Part shown: piece by piece, positions 25,131 to 33,700 of the stretch
How positions within the stretch are numbered: the stretch's first letter is position 1
Layout of the letters: every line of letters begins with the position of its first letter
From: Micromonospora fulviviridis
GTDB lineage: Bacteria > Actinomycetota > Actinomycetes > Mycobacteriales > Micromonosporaceae
DNA length: 64,000 bases
Assembly: GCF_014648395.1 (NCBI RefSeq)
Contig: NZ_BMRA01000017.1
Span: 1 to 64,000, forward strand
Reading direction: 5' to 3'
Translations under genes and position numbers: made by a program
The notes under the pieces: model-generated
What the model was told of the DNA's origin: nothing
Database searches by the model: none
What the model saw: the letters and a program-made list of their open reading frames with translations, nothing else

Positions 25131-25808
25131 ATGGCCCGCATGCACCTGCTGCTCTCCGGGATCGTCGGCTCGGTCGCGTACGGGCTGGCCGGGCCGGACT
25201 CGGACGTGGACCGGATCGGCGTCTTCGCCGCGCCAACGGTCGCCTTCCACGGCCTGCACCCGCCCCGGGAGTCCGTGGTGACGACGGATCCCGACGTGAC
25301 CCTGCACGAGTGCGCGAAGTACGCCCGCCTCGCGCTGAGCGGGAACCCGACCGCCACCGAGCTCATGTGGCTGCCCGACGAGTGCTACGAGACCCGCACC
25401 GAATTCGGGGAACGGCTCATCGGCATCCGCGGCGGGTTCCTCAGCGCGCCCCGGGTCCGGGACGCCTACCTCGGCTACGCGAGCCAGCAGTTCCGCAAGC
25501 TGACCACCCGCGACTCCTCCGTCGGTGGCCGGCGGCGGTCGGCGAAGCACGCCCGGCACCTGGCCCGGCTGCTGCACCAGGGCCGGGTGCTCTACGCGAC
25601 CGGCGTGCTGGAGATCCGGCTGGCCGACCCGGAGTGGTTCCGGGCGTTCGGCGAGCGGGTGGCCGGTGGCGCGCTGGCCGAGGCGGAGGAGCTGGTGGCG
25701 GCTGCCGAGCGGGACTTCGACCGGATCCGCACCCCGCTGCCGGAGCGCCCGGACGAGGAGACCGTGGAGCGGTGGCTGCTCGACGTCCGGGCGGCATTCC
25801 TGCCCTGA
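25131..25808 (+). CDS. Nucleotidyltransferase-fold protein (RlaP-like)
   Basis: The 225-aa protein starts with a minimal nucleotidyltransferase motif, GSVAYGLAGPDSDVDRIGVF, whose two Asp residues would bind metal. A helical C-terminal part follows with SAKHARHLARLLHQGRVLY. This matches the DNA polymerase beta-superfamily group that includes RlaP of RNA-repair loci. No ligase or other RNA-repair gene is adjacent. Starts at 25131 and 25140 are both possible. Confidence 0.75.
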   Translation: MARMHLLLSGIVGSVAYGLAGPDSDVDRIGVFAAPTVAFHGLHPPRESVVTTDPDVTLHECAKYARLALSGNPTATELMWLPDECYETRTEFGERLIGIRGGFLSAPRVRDAYLGYASQQFRKLTTRDSSVGGRRRSAKHARHLARLLHQGRVLYATGVLEIRLADPEWFRAFGERVAGGALAEAEELVAAAERDFDRIRTPLPERPDEETVERWLLDVRAAFLP

Positions 25809-25825
25809 CCCGGCACGGCTCGACC

Positions 25826-26563
25826 TCAGTCGACCAGGCGGACGCGTACCCGGCGGTTGGCGCGGCCCTTGCTCTCCACCTTGACCACCTGGACCTTGCC
25901 GATCTGTGCGGTGGAGGCGACGTGGGTGCCGCCGTCGGCCTGCACGTCCAGCCCCACGATGTCGACGATCCGCACCTCCTGCTCCTCCGGCGGGATCAGG
26001 TTGGACTGGGTGCGGATGATGTCCGGCAGGGCCAGCGCCTCCGCCCGGGGCAGCACCCGGACGGCGACCGACCGGTCCGCGGCCACCTCGGCGTTGACCA
26101 GATCCTCGATCCGGGCCTTGAAGTCCGGCGGCACCTCGGGGAGGTTGAAGTCCATCCGGGCCTCGCCCGGTTCCATGTTGCCGCCGGTGACCAGCGCGCC
26201 GAAGTCGCGGAACACCACGCCGCAGAGCACGTGCAGGCCGGAGTGGGTGCGCATGAGCATGGTCCGCCGGGTGTCCTCGACCGCGCCGGTGACGGCGGTG
26301 CCGACCGGCGGCACCGGGTCACCCTCGGCCGGGACGAGCCAGAGGTCGTCGCCCTTGCGGGTGCCCACGATCCGGGTCTGCACGCCCTGCCAGAGCAGCA
26401 CCCCGTGGTCCGGCGGCTGTCCGCCGCCGCCCGGGTAGAAGGCCGACCGGTCCAGCACGATGCCCTGCTCGGGAGCGGCCGCCAGCACCGTGCACGTCCA
26501 CTCCCGCAGGGTGGGGTCGGCGAGGTCGAGTCGGTGCGTACGGCCGTGGTGTGTGACGCCCAT
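25826..26563 (-). CDS. Alanyl-tRNA editing protein (AlaX-like)
   Basis: The 245-aa protein resembles the editing domain of alanyl-tRNA synthetase and would deacylate mischarged tRNA-Ala. An N-terminal barrel has DRSAFYPGGGGQPPDHG. The zinc motif HSGLH (HxxxH) is intact. The second motif reads QADGGTHV, with His but without the Cys found in AlaRS (CGGTH). The start is ATG 26563. TAACGT lies 8 nt upstream but also contains the previous gene's stop, so it may simply be the third gene of the operon. Confidence 0.88.
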   Translation of the reverse strand: MGVTHHGRTHRLDLADPTLREWTCTVLAAAPEQGIVLDRSAFYPGGGGQPPDHGVLLWQGVQTRIVGTRKGDDLWLVPAEGDPVPPVGTAVTGAVEDTRRTMLMRTHSGLHVLCGVVFRDFGALVTGGNMEPGEARMDFNLPEVPPDFKARIEDLVNAEVAADRSVAVRVLPRAEALALPDIIRTQSNLIPPEEQEVRIVDIVGLDVQADGGTHVASTAQIGKVQVVKVESKGRANRRVRVRLVD

Positions 26564-26574
26564 GACCGCCGACG

Positions 26575-27462
26575 TTACCCGTTGAGGAACGTCGAGATCC
26601 GCTCCCGCAGGTCGGCGCGTTCCGTCCAGAGCACGCCGGGCCGGTCGTACACGTGCAGGGTGGCCCCGGGAAGCGCGGCGGCCAACTGCTCGGCGACGGC
26701 GACGGGGTGCAGGTCGTCGCCCGCGCACCCGATCACCAGGGCCGGCGCGGTGACCGCGGCGAGCGCCCCGGCGTCGCGCAGCGGGGCCTGCTCGGGCAGG
26801 CTCGCCAGGCCCGGCGCGAGCCCGTCGCGGAGCAGTTGGTCGAGCCGCTGCCGCAGGTAGGCCCAGCCGGCCGGGGTGTTGCGGACCGAGGGCGGCAGCT
26901 CCAGCGACACCACGTCGGCCAGCGCGGAGGCGTCCCCGTCGGCCACGGCGTCGAGCAGGTCGGTGAGCCGGGTGCGGGCCACCTCGCCGCGCGGGGTGTC
27001 CAGCACGGCCGGCAGGAAGAAGACCAACTTCTCGAAGCGTTCCGGGCTCTCGACGAGCAGCCGGCAGAGCGCGCCGGCGCCGAGGCTGGCCCCGAAGGCC
27101 CGGGTGGCGCCGCCGAGGTCGGCGACGGCCCGCAGGTCACGGGCCAGGTCGAGGTAGCTCCACGGGCCGGGCGGCGAGTCGGAGCGGCCGTGCCCGCGGA
27201 ACTGGAAGAAGAGCCGCCGGCCGGTGACGCCGCTGCCGAAGGGGCGGGTGGTGGCGATGCCGTTGCCCAGCCCGTGCGCGAACACCGTGACCGGGTCACC
27301 GGTGCCGGTGACCAGCCGCTCCAGGCGTACGCCGTGCGGGGTGGTGACCAGCTCGGTCTCCGGCTCGGGCAGGGCCGGCCGGCCGGTGCGGGGCGCGCCG
27401 GGGCCGGGACCCCAGGTGCGGGGACCGCCGTCCGGCGGTGGTGGCCAGCGGAAGCTTCTCAC
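26575..27462 (-). CDS. Alpha/beta hydrolase
   Basis: The 295-aa hydrolase follows a Pro/Gly-rich N-terminal stretch. The nucleophile elbow is GASLGAG, the oxyanion region FAHGLGNG, and a GHGRSD motif precedes the lid. The catalytic acid is probably in GCAGDDLHP. The canonical His is not obvious: the C-terminal YDRPGVLWTERADL lacks one at the expected place, so activity is uncertain. GTG 27462 overlaps the DUF2516 gene by 4 nt. Confidence 0.75.
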   Translation of the reverse strand: MRSFRWPPPPDGGPRTWGPGPGAPRTGRPALPEPETELVTTPHGVRLERLVTGTGDPVTVFAHGLGNGIATTRPFGSGVTGRRLFFQFRGHGRSDSPPGPWSYLDLARDLRAVADLGGATRAFGASLGAGALCRLLVESPERFEKLVFFLPAVLDTPRGEVARTRLTDLLDAVADGDASALADVVSLELPPSVRNTPAGWAYLRQRLDQLLRDGLAPGLASLPEQAPLRDAGALAAVTAPALVIGCAGDDLHPVAVAEQLAAALPGATLHVYDRPGVLWTERADLRERISTFLNG

Positions 27463-27779
27463 CAGAAGCCCCGGCCGTCGTGCAGGTCGCGCAGCCCGAC
27501 CCGGACGTCCAGCAGGTAGATCAGCGCCGCGGCGATACCGATCAGACCGAAGATGCTGATCACGCCCCCGCCGACACCGAGCAGGGTGAGCAGCATGCAG
27601 ACCAGCAGGATGGCGATCCAGCCACCCTTGGGGAGGGTGCCGATGGCCGCGAAGGCGTCGGATCGTTGGGTGATCGCGTGCACCAGGGAGACGGCCTCGA
27701 TCACCAGGGCGAAGACGAGCAGGATCAGCTCGATCACGAAACGGACTTCGAGGTAGAAGAGCGGCGCGGCGTAGGCCAT
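27459..27779 (-). CDS. DUF2516 family membrane protein
   Basis: The 106-aa protein has three predicted membrane segments and a C-terminal LLDVRVGLRDLHDGRGFW. It is the homolog of M. tuberculosis Rv0476, which also lies next to hbhA. TAAGCT (minus strand 27787-27792) ends 7 nt before the ATG, so it is probably leaderless, and a terminator separates it from hbhA. It is the first gene of the operon with the hydrolase and AlaX. The function is unknown. Confidence 0.85.
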   Translation of the reverse strand: MAYAAPLFYLEVRFVIELILLVFALVIEAVSLVHAITQRSDAFAAIGTLPKGGWIAILLVCMLLTLLGVGGGVISIFGLIGIAAALIYLLDVRVGLRDLHDGRGFW

Positions 27780-27794
27780 GTCGGCAAGCTTATG

Positions 27795-27839
27795 CCGAGA
27801 CCCCGGAAACGTCCGACAGGACGCCGTCCGGGGTCTCGG
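27795..27839 (-). terminator. Terminator after the HbhA-like gene
   Basis: A perfect 13-bp stem (27795-27807 with 27827-27839, CCGAGACCCCGGA) encloses a 19-nt loop that can itself form GTCC/GGAC. It lies between the HbhA-like gene and the DUF2516 gene. Confidence 0.8.
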
Positions 27840-27850
27840 TCAGGCTCGAC

Positions 27851-28555
27851 TCACTCGGCGGCCGGGCGGGTCCGCTTCGCGGTCTTCGGCAGCTTCGCCG
27901 AGGGGGTGGCCTTGGTCGCGGTCGCCTTGGCGGTGGTGGCCTTGGCCCGGGTCCGCTTCACGGCGGCGGGCCGGGCCTCGACGACCTCGGCCACCTCGGC
28001 CGGGGTGGGCACCTCGGCCGGCGCGGCGGGCGTGGGCACTGCGGCCGGAGCGGCCGGGGTGGTGTCGGCCTCGGTCGCCTCGATGTCGGCGTTCACCGTG
28101 TCGGCGGCCTCCAGGACGCCCGCGCCGACGACCCGCTCACCGCGGGCGACCAGCTCGGCGTACGCGGCCAGGGCGCGCTCCTGCGCGGCCTGGGCGCCGG
28201 CCAGCACGGCGGCGGCGTTGCGGCCGGCCGCCTCGCGCAGCTTGTCGAGGTTGGCGGCCTCCCGGAGCTTGTCCAGGTTGGCGGCCTCGCGCAGCTTGTC
28301 CAGGTCGAGGTCGCCCGAGCCGGCCTTCTCCCGCAGCCCGGTGGCGGTCAGGTTGGCGGTCTTCAGCGTCTCGGTGGCCTTCTGGCGCAGCTCGAAGCCG
28401 GTGACGACGGCCTTGCCACCGAGGTCGGCGACGACCCGGGTGCCGAGGTCGCTGACCACGGTGGGGAGCTTGCGCAGCTGCTGGAGGGCCAGCTCGCCGG
28501 CGCCGGCGGCGGCGTAGACGGGGGCGGGGATGCGGTTGGTCTTCGGCTGGGTCAT
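27851..28555 (-). CDS. hbhA: HbhA-like heparin-binding hemagglutinin homolog
   Basis: The 234-aa protein has no signal peptide. The N-terminal two thirds is a long amphipathic helix/coiled coil with three tandem copies of (N/D)LDKLREAA at about residues 82-108. The last ~45 residues are Lys/Arg/Ala/Thr-rich (KRTRAKATTAKATATK), the analogue of the methylated heparin-binding tail of mycobacterial HBHA. Order XRE regulator, hbhA, DUF2516 matches Rv0474-0476. Its start overlaps the regulator stop (ATGA). In a non-pathogen a membrane or lipid-droplet binding role is more likely than adhesion. Confidence 0.75.
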   Translation of the reverse strand: MTQPKTNRIPAPVYAAAGAGELALQQLRKLPTVVSDLGTRVVADLGGKAVVTGFELRQKATETLKTANLTATGLREKAGSGDLDLDKLREAANLDKLREAANLDKLREAAGRNAAAVLAGAQAAQERALAAYAELVARGERVVGAGVLEAADTVNADIEATEADTTPAAPAAVPTPAAPAEVPTPAEVAEVVEARPAAVKRTRAKATTAKATATKATPSAKLPKTAKRTRPAAE

Positions 28556-29172
28556 GACTGCTCCTCTTCGGCCGCGCCGGCGGCCTTCCGGACCACCTTG
28601 CGGGCGGTCTTCTTCTGGGGGACGGCGGTGGTCGGGGCGGGCGCGGAGCCCGCCTCGGTGACGGCGACCGACTCGAGGACCGCCTCGGTCGGGGTGCCGT
28701 CCGGCGTCGTGGGGCCGGTCGCGGCCGGCGCGACGGTGGCCGGGGCCTCCGGCGCGGTGGCGGGCTCGACCGGCGGGGCCGGTTCGGCCGGTTCGGTGGC
28801 CGCCTGGGCCGTCGCGGTCGCCTCGGCGAGGCGCGCGTTCTCCCGGCGGAACGTCTCGTAGATCTGGGTGAGCGACTGCTTCTGGGCCATGGTCAGCTCG
28901 GGGTCGACGGCGATCGCCGCGAGCACGCCCTGCCCCTCCTTGTCGTCCAGCAGCCCGGCCCGCAGGTACATGGCCGGGGTGGAGACGCGCAGGGCGCTGG
29001 CGAGCTGCTGGAGCACCTCGGCGCTGGGCTTGCGCAGGCCGCGCTCGATCTGGCTCAGGTACGGGTTGCTGACGCCGGCCTGCTCGGCGAGCTGGCGCAG
29101 CGAGATCTTCGCATTGCGGCGCAGGTCGCGAATGAACCCGCCGACGTCGGGAAGGTCCTTGCTGGTGGCCAT
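28552..29172 (-). CDS. XRE family transcriptional regulator (Rv0474-like)
   Basis: The 206-aa protein has an N-terminal helix-turn-helix (residues ~12-66, LRQLAEQAGVSNPYLSQIER) and a helical part with QKQSLTQIYETFRREN. A ~100-residue Pro/Ala/Thr-rich tail ends in a basic KKTARKVVRK. No Shine-Dalgarno site is seen: TAGCGT (minus 29179-29184) ends 6 nt before the ATG and overlaps a GCTAGC motif. Repeated G(C/T)TAGC sites upstream suggest it controls its own promoter and the divergent hydrolase. Confidence 0.85.
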   Translation of the reverse strand: MATSKDLPDVGGFIRDLRRNAKISLRQLAEQAGVSNPYLSQIERGLRKPSAEVLQQLASALRVSTPAMYLRAGLLDDKEGQGVLAAIAVDPELTMAQKQSLTQIYETFRRENARLAEATATAQAATEPAEPAPPVEPATAPEAPATVAPAATGPTTPDGTPTEAVLESVAVTEAGSAPAPTTAVPQKKTARKVVRKAAGAAEEEQS

Positions 29173-29180
29173 GACTCCAC

Positions 29181-29230
29181 GCTAGCTCCCGGTGCTAGCT
29201 GCTGCAAGCAAAGTGCTAGCCGGAGTTAGC
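29181..29230. promoter_or_regulatory. Cluster of GCTAGC motifs in a divergent promoter
   Basis: GCTAGC occurs at 29181, 29194 and 29215 and GTTAGC at 29225, within 50 bp. Two are extended to GTGCTAGC. The first overlaps the -10 element of the XRE gene. Such a cluster is the expected form of an autoregulatory operator. Confidence 0.65.
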
Positions 29231-29283
29231 GAAGTCACCCATAGCCGGTTGCGCGCCGGCTGTCGCGTCCGTACGGTTCCCCT

Positions 29284-30081
29284 GTGATCAAGATCGAAGT
29301 CAACGGTGCCTCGCTCGCGTACGACGAGGCCGGCAGCGGCAGCCCGGTGGTGCTGCTGCACGCCGGCATCGCCGACCGGCGGATGTGGCGGAACCAGCTG
29401 CCCGCGCTCGCCGCCCGGCACCGGGTCATCGCCGTCGACCTGCGCGGTTACGGCGACTCCGAGCTGCCACCCGCCCCGTTCGCGCACCACGACGACGTGA
29501 TCGGACTGCTCGACGCGCTGGGCGTCGCGCAGGCCGCCCTGGTGGGCTGCTCGTTCGGCGGCAAGGTGGCGGTGGACACCGCGTTGGCGTACCCGGACCG
29601 GGTGGCCGCGCTGGCCCTCTTCGGCGCCCCGGTCTCCGGCAACGAGTGGTCCGAGGAGACCGAGCGGCTCTGGGAGGAGCTGGTCGGCGACGTGGACCCG
29701 GAGGACTTCGCGGCGACCGCGGCCGGCGAGGTGCGGTTCTGGGTGGTCGGCCCGACCCGCGAGCCGGCCGACGTCGACCCGGAGCTGATCCGGTTCGCCG
29801 AGGAGCTGGACCGCCGGGCGCTCGCCGCCGAGCAGGCGCTCAGCGCGGTCGAGGCCGGCGAGCTCGACCCACCGGCGATCGATCGGCTGGCCGAGCTGCG
29901 GATGCCGGTGCTGGCGGCCGCGGGCGCGGACGACCTGGCCGACATCCGCCGGCTGGCCGACCGGATCGCCGCCGAGGCCCCGCAGGGCGTGCGGCTCCCG
30001 GACGTCCCGAACGCCGCCCACCTGCTCCCGCTGGAGCGCCCCGAACCGGTCAACGCCGCGTTGCTCGACTTCCTCCCCTGA
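29284..30081 (+). CDS. Alpha/beta hydrolase
   Basis: The 265-aa protein has a canonical fold: HAG oxyanion region near residue 25, DLRGYGDSE, nucleophile elbow GCSFGG (Ser ~96), and C-terminal His in PNAAHLLPLERP. It starts with GTG 29284. TACGGT (29272-29277) ends 6 nt upstream, so the transcript is probably leaderless. It is divergent from the XRE regulator and may share its operator. The substrate is unknown. Confidence 0.88.
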   Translation: MIKIEVNGASLAYDEAGSGSPVVLLHAGIADRRMWRNQLPALAARHRVIAVDLRGYGDSELPPAPFAHHDDVIGLLDALGVAQAALVGCSFGGKVAVDTALAYPDRVAALALFGAPVSGNEWSEETERLWEELVGDVDPEDFAATAAGEVRFWVVGPTREPADVDPELIRFAEELDRRALAAEQALSAVEAGELDPPAIDRLAELRMPVLAAAGADDLADIRRLADRIAAEAPQGVRLPDVPNAAHLLPLERPEPVNAALLDFLP

Positions 30082-30095
30082 CGAGTCGCTGCGGG

Positions 30096-31055
30096 CTACC
30101 AGACCGGGCGGACCGCGCCTACCGGGAGGCCCCCGCCGAGCAGTGGGATCTCGGCGTACTCGGTCAGGACCGGGGCCTCTACGCCCAGCCGGCGCAGCGC
30201 CGACACGAGCACCGGCATCCGGGGCCGGCCCGCGCCGTCGTCGATCTTGAGGGCGACGGCGCCGAACCCGGGCACCGCCGCCGCGATCACGCCCTCCGCG
30301 CCGACCTTGGCCAGCAGCCCGGGTACGCCCCGCATCAGCCGGGTGTCGTCGGCCTGGGTGCCCCCGACCAGCTCCGGGTACGCGCGCATGGCGTCGGCCA
30401 CGGTCCGCTCGACGGTGCCCGGCTCGGCGGAGACCAGCCGCAGGAAGGCCCGCGCCAGCCCGGTCAGCGAGACGGCGAGCACCGGCGCGCCGCAGCCGTC
30501 CACCCCGACGGCCGCCGCCTTCTCCCCGGTGAACTCCTCGATCGCGGCGGTGAGCCGCTGCTGGAGCGGGTGCTCGGGGCGCCAGTAGCCGTCCAGCGGC
30601 CACCCGGCGGCCAGGCAGGTGAGCAGCATCCCGGTGTGCTTGCCGGAGCAGTTCATCAGGGTCCGGGTCGGCCCGCCCCCGGCACGCAGCACCGCCTCCC
30701 GGGCCGCCTCGCCGACCGGCAGGTCCGGCGGGCAGTGCAGCGCCTCCCCGGTCAGGCCGGCGCCGCGCAGCAGAGCGGTGACCCGCTCGACGTGGAACTC
30801 CTCGCCGGCGTGGCTCGCCGAGACCAGCGCCACGTCGGCCGGGTCGGTCAGCGGCAGGCCGGCCCGGAGCATCCCGATCGCCTGCATCGGCTTGTTGGAC
30901 GACCGGGGGAAGATCGGCGAGGTGACGTCCCCCGCCCCGGACACCGGCGCGCCGGCGGCGTCGAGCACCACCACGGAACCACGGTGGACGCCCTCCACGA
31001 ACCCGGACCGGACCACCTCGGCGAGCGGCACGCCGCCCTCGTACGTCTTTCCCAC
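30096..31055 (-). CDS. Asparaginase II family protein
   Basis: The 319-aa protein belongs to the thermolabile/Rhizobium-type asparaginase family, unrelated to E. coli AnsA/B. It has RSGFVEGVHRGSVVVLD, the SSNKPMQA motif, SASHAGEEFHVERV, and the catalytic region NCSGKHTGM. GTG 31055 is preceded by TACCGT ending 7 nt upstream, a leaderless-type promoter. It stands alone between convergent and co-oriented genes. Confidence 0.9.
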   Translation of the reverse strand: MGKTYEGGVPLAEVVRSGFVEGVHRGSVVVLDAAGAPVSGAGDVTSPIFPRSSNKPMQAIGMLRAGLPLTDPADVALVSASHAGEEFHVERVTALLRGAGLTGEALHCPPDLPVGEAAREAVLRAGGGPTRTLMNCSGKHTGMLLTCLAAGWPLDGYWRPEHPLQQRLTAAIEEFTGEKAAAVGVDGCGAPVLAVSLTGLARAFLRLVSAEPGTVERTVADAMRAYPELVGGTQADDTRLMRGVPGLLAKVGAEGVIAAAVPGFGAVALKIDDGAGRPRMPVLVSALRRLGVEAPVLTEYAEIPLLGGGLPVGAVRPVW

Positions 31056-31149
31056 GGAGTGGACGGTACCGAGGGGCCCGGCGGGCCCGGCACCGGGGTG
31101 ACCAGCGGCGTCGGCCGCCGACGTACAGGGGTGCCGGGCGGATCGTGGC

Positions 31150-31977
31150 TTACAGGCCGAGCAGCGCCCGGGCCTCGGTGGTGGTCAGCGGCGGACGCTG
31201 GGCGAGCTGGGCGAAGCCGACCGCGCGGGCGACCAGTTGCATGTTCGACTCGACCGGGCGGCCCTTGGCGTAGGTGACGGTGTCCTCCATGCCGACCCGG
31301 AGGTGACCGCCGGCCGAGAGCGAGGCCAGCATCACGGGGATGGTGCTGCGGCCGATGCCGGTGGCCGAGAACGTGGTGCCCTCGGGCAGGTCGCGCAGCA
31401 TCTGCTGGGCGGCGACCAGGGTGGCCGTGGTGCCCGGCATGCCGCCCGGCACGCCCATCACGAAGTCGACGTGCACGTGCCCGCCGTGCGGCAGGCCGTA
31501 CTTGCCGAGCAGGCGCTGGAGCGCGGTGAGGTGGCCGAGGTCGAAGATCTCGTACTCGGGGACGACGCCCCGCTCCTGCATCCGGGTGTGCAGGTCGACG
31601 ATGAACTCCCAGCGGTTGAGGAACACGTCGTCGCCGAAGTTGACCGTGCCCATGGTGCAGGAGGCCATGTCCGGGCCGGCGTCGAGCACGGCCAGCCGGG
31701 CGGACTCCGGGTCGGTCACCGCGCCGCCGGAGGAGAGCTGCACGATCAGGTCGGTGCTCTGCCGCAGCGCCGCCACGGTCTCCCGCAGCCGGCCCTGGTC
31801 GAGGGTCGGCTTCGCCTCGTCGTCGCGGATGTGGACGTGGATCACGGCGGCGCCGAGCGCCTCGCACTCCTTGGCGGTCAGCAGCAGCTCGTCCAGGGTC
31901 ACCGGCAGTGCCGGCACCTCCGCCTTGGCCGACTCCGCGCCGGTGGGGGCAACCGTGATCAACGTCCCTGTGGTCAT
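31150..31977 (-). CDS. BKACE (DUF849) beta-keto acid cleavage enzyme
   Basis: The 275-aa TIM-barrel protein of the 3-keto-5-aminohexanoate cleavage family condenses a beta-keto acid with acetyl-CoA. The zinc-binding HVHIRD motif is near residue 48, a second metal pair is in HVHVDFVMG, and the catalytic-type Glu is in VGMEDTV. The exact substrate cannot be told. The ATG has TAGGAT ending 6 nt upstream, so it is probably leaderless. No kamA-type lysine fermentation genes are near. Confidence 0.88.
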   Translation of the reverse strand: MTTGTLITVAPTGAESAKAEVPALPVTLDELLLTAKECEALGAAVIHVHIRDDEAKPTLDQGRLRETVAALRQSTDLIVQLSSGGAVTDPESARLAVLDAGPDMASCTMGTVNFGDDVFLNRWEFIVDLHTRMQERGVVPEYEIFDLGHLTALQRLLGKYGLPHGGHVHVDFVMGVPGGMPGTTATLVAAQQMLRDLPEGTTFSATGIGRSTIPVMLASLSAGGHLRVGMEDTVTYAKGRPVESNMQLVARAVGFAQLAQRPPLTTTEARALLGL

Positions 31978-32095
31978 GCCCGGATCCTAGACCGCCGACT
32001 GCCCTCCGGTCGACAGCCGGATCGCAGCAGGATCAGCCGCACCCGCCGCCGGACGCGGGAAAGTTTCCGCTTCAGGCCCGCCGGGACAACAGCCC

Positions 32096-33208
32096 TTACG
32101 CCGGATCGATGGCGGCGGCCGTCTCCCCCACCATCAGGCGGGCGTCGTCGGCGACGTTCCGCTTGACCACGGCCAGGGCGATCTGACCCAGCTCGAAGTG
32201 GTGCACCGCGGTGCCGACGAAGCCGACCGTCCGGCCGTCGAGGGTCACCGGCGTGCCCGCGGCCGGGGGCTGGTCGGTGGTCACCCCGTCCAGGTGCAAC
32301 AGGGCGAGCCGGCGCGGCGGCTTGCCCAGGTTGTGCACCCGGGCCACCGTCTCCTGCCCGCGGTAGCAGCCCTTGTCCAGGTGTACGGCCGAGCCGATCA
32401 GGCCCACCTCGGCGGGGATGGTCCGGTGGTCGGTGTCCACCCCGGCCCGGGCCTGCCGGGCGGCCACCCGCACCGCCTCGTACGCCCACAGCCCGGCCAC
32501 CGGCACGCCGGCGCCGCGCAGTTCGTCGACCACCCCGGCCATGGCCGGGCGAGGCACCAGCAGGTCGACGCCGAGCGCCACCCGCCGGGCCCAGCCGCCG
32601 ACGGCCAGCGGCTTCACGTCGTACACCACGGAGGGCCGGGACGGCAGCTCGCCGGAGCGGAACTTCGGACCCGGCACCGCGACCACGTCCGGCGCGGCCA
32701 GTCCGCTGACCCCGAGGGTGTCGAGCGCGTCGGCGGCCTCGGGCCCGACCAGCGAGAGCAGCGCGTGGTCGGCCGTGGCGTCGCGCGGGTCGACCTTGCT
32801 GAAGAACCGCATCCTCTCCAGGTAGGACAGGAGACCGCCGGTCATCCCGGGCTCGGTGTCCAGCCAGGTGGTCTCGCCGTCCTCGGCGACCATGGCGTGC
32901 TGCTCGACGTGCCCGTGCGGGGAGAGCACCAGCAGCTCGGTGCCCTGCCACGGGCGCAGCGCGGCGAGGTGCTGGCTGGTCAGCGTGTGCAGCCAGGTCA
33001 TCCGCTCCTCGCCCGGCACCGCGATGACGCCCCGGTGCGAGCGGTCGACCAGGCCGACGCCGGTGGCCAGGGTGCGCTGCTCGCGCATCGGGTCGCCGTA
33101 GTGGGCGGCCACCGGCCCGACCCCGGCCGCCCGGTGGACCGGCTCGGGCTGGTCCCGGGTCTCCTCGTCGATAGCCTCGGCGGCCACCGCTCCCGCGATG
33201 TCGATCAT
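32096..33208 (-). CDS. YgfZ/GcvT domain folate-binding protein
   Basis: The 370-aa protein is related to the aminomethyltransferase fold, with the signature KGCYRGQE near residue 282. YgfZ/IBA57 proteins help assemble or repair certain iron-sulfur enzymes using tetrahydrofolate. ATG 33208 overlaps the Fur gene stop by 4 nt (ATGA), so the regulator and this gene are coupled. It is the counterpart of M. tuberculosis Rv0811c, with pabC next to it as there. About 120 bp of unremarkable sequence separates its end from the BKACE gene. Confidence 0.9.
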   Translation of the reverse strand: MIDIAGAVAAEAIDEETRDQPEPVHRAAGVGPVAAHYGDPMREQRTLATGVGLVDRSHRGVIAVPGEERMTWLHTLTSQHLAALRPWQGTELLVLSPHGHVEQHAMVAEDGETTWLDTEPGMTGGLLSYLERMRFFSKVDPRDATADHALLSLVGPEAADALDTLGVSGLAAPDVVAVPGPKFRSGELPSRPSVVYDVKPLAVGGWARRVALGVDLLVPRPAMAGVVDELRGAGVPVAGLWAYEAVRVAARQARAGVDTDHRTIPAEVGLIGSAVHLDKGCYRGQETVARVHNLGKPPRRLALLHLDGVTTDQPPAAGTPVTLDGRTVGFVGTAVHHFELGQIALAVVKRNVADDARLMVGETAAAIDPA

Positions 33209-33633
33209 TGGCGCTCCCCGTCCTCGCACTGGCCGCAGACGCCGAAGAGCGCCACGTGCCCGATGTCGACCTGGAATCCCCGCTGCGCGGCCAACTGCTC
33301 GGCGAGCGGCCGGAGCAGCTCGGGGTCGATCTCGTCGATCGCGCCGCACTCCCGGCAGACCAGGTGTACGTGCTGGTGCTCACCCGCCGCGTGGTAGGTC
33401 GGCGAGCCGTGCGACAGGTGGGTGTGGGTCACCAGGCCCAGCCGTTCCAGCAGCTCCAGCGTGCGGTAGATGGTGGTGATGTTGACCCCGGCGGCCACCT
33501 CGCGCACCGCCGTGTGCACCTGCTCCGGCGTGGCGTGCCCCAGGTCCAGGACAGCCTGGAGGACCAGCTGCCGCTGCGCCGTCAGCCGCAGCCCACGGGA
33601 GCGGAGCAGTTCCGCCAGGGAGGATTCGGACAC
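33205..33633 (-). CDS. Fur family metal-responsive repressor
   Basis: The 142-aa regulator has a winged helix (LTAQRQLVLQAVLDL, VNITTIYRTLELLERLGL), the metal region HQHVHLVC, and two structural zinc pairs CREC and CGQC. Whether it senses zinc (Zur), iron or another signal cannot be settled from sequence alone. The start is GTG 33633. A consensus-like TATGAT ends 6 nt upstream with no ribosome site, so it is probably leaderless. It is co-transcribed with the YgfZ-like gene. Confidence 0.9.
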   Translation of the reverse strand: MSESSLAELLRSRGLRLTAQRQLVLQAVLDLGHATPEQVHTAVREVAAGVNITTIYRTLELLERLGLVTHTHLSHGSPTYHAAGEHQHVHLVCRECGAIDEIDPELLRPLAEQLAAQRGFQVDIGHVALFGVCGQCEDGERQ

Positions 33634-33700
33634 CGTCCGATCATAGTTCGGCCGCCGCGCCGGTCCGCCCGCCGCCGGGGTACGCCACTACGCTGCGCTC

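Noticed and set aside
22517..25366. 949-codon minus-strand open frame
   Set aside because: It crosses the EI24, WYL, SDR and nucleotidyltransferase genes in the wrong phase, has no domain, and is explained by high GC.
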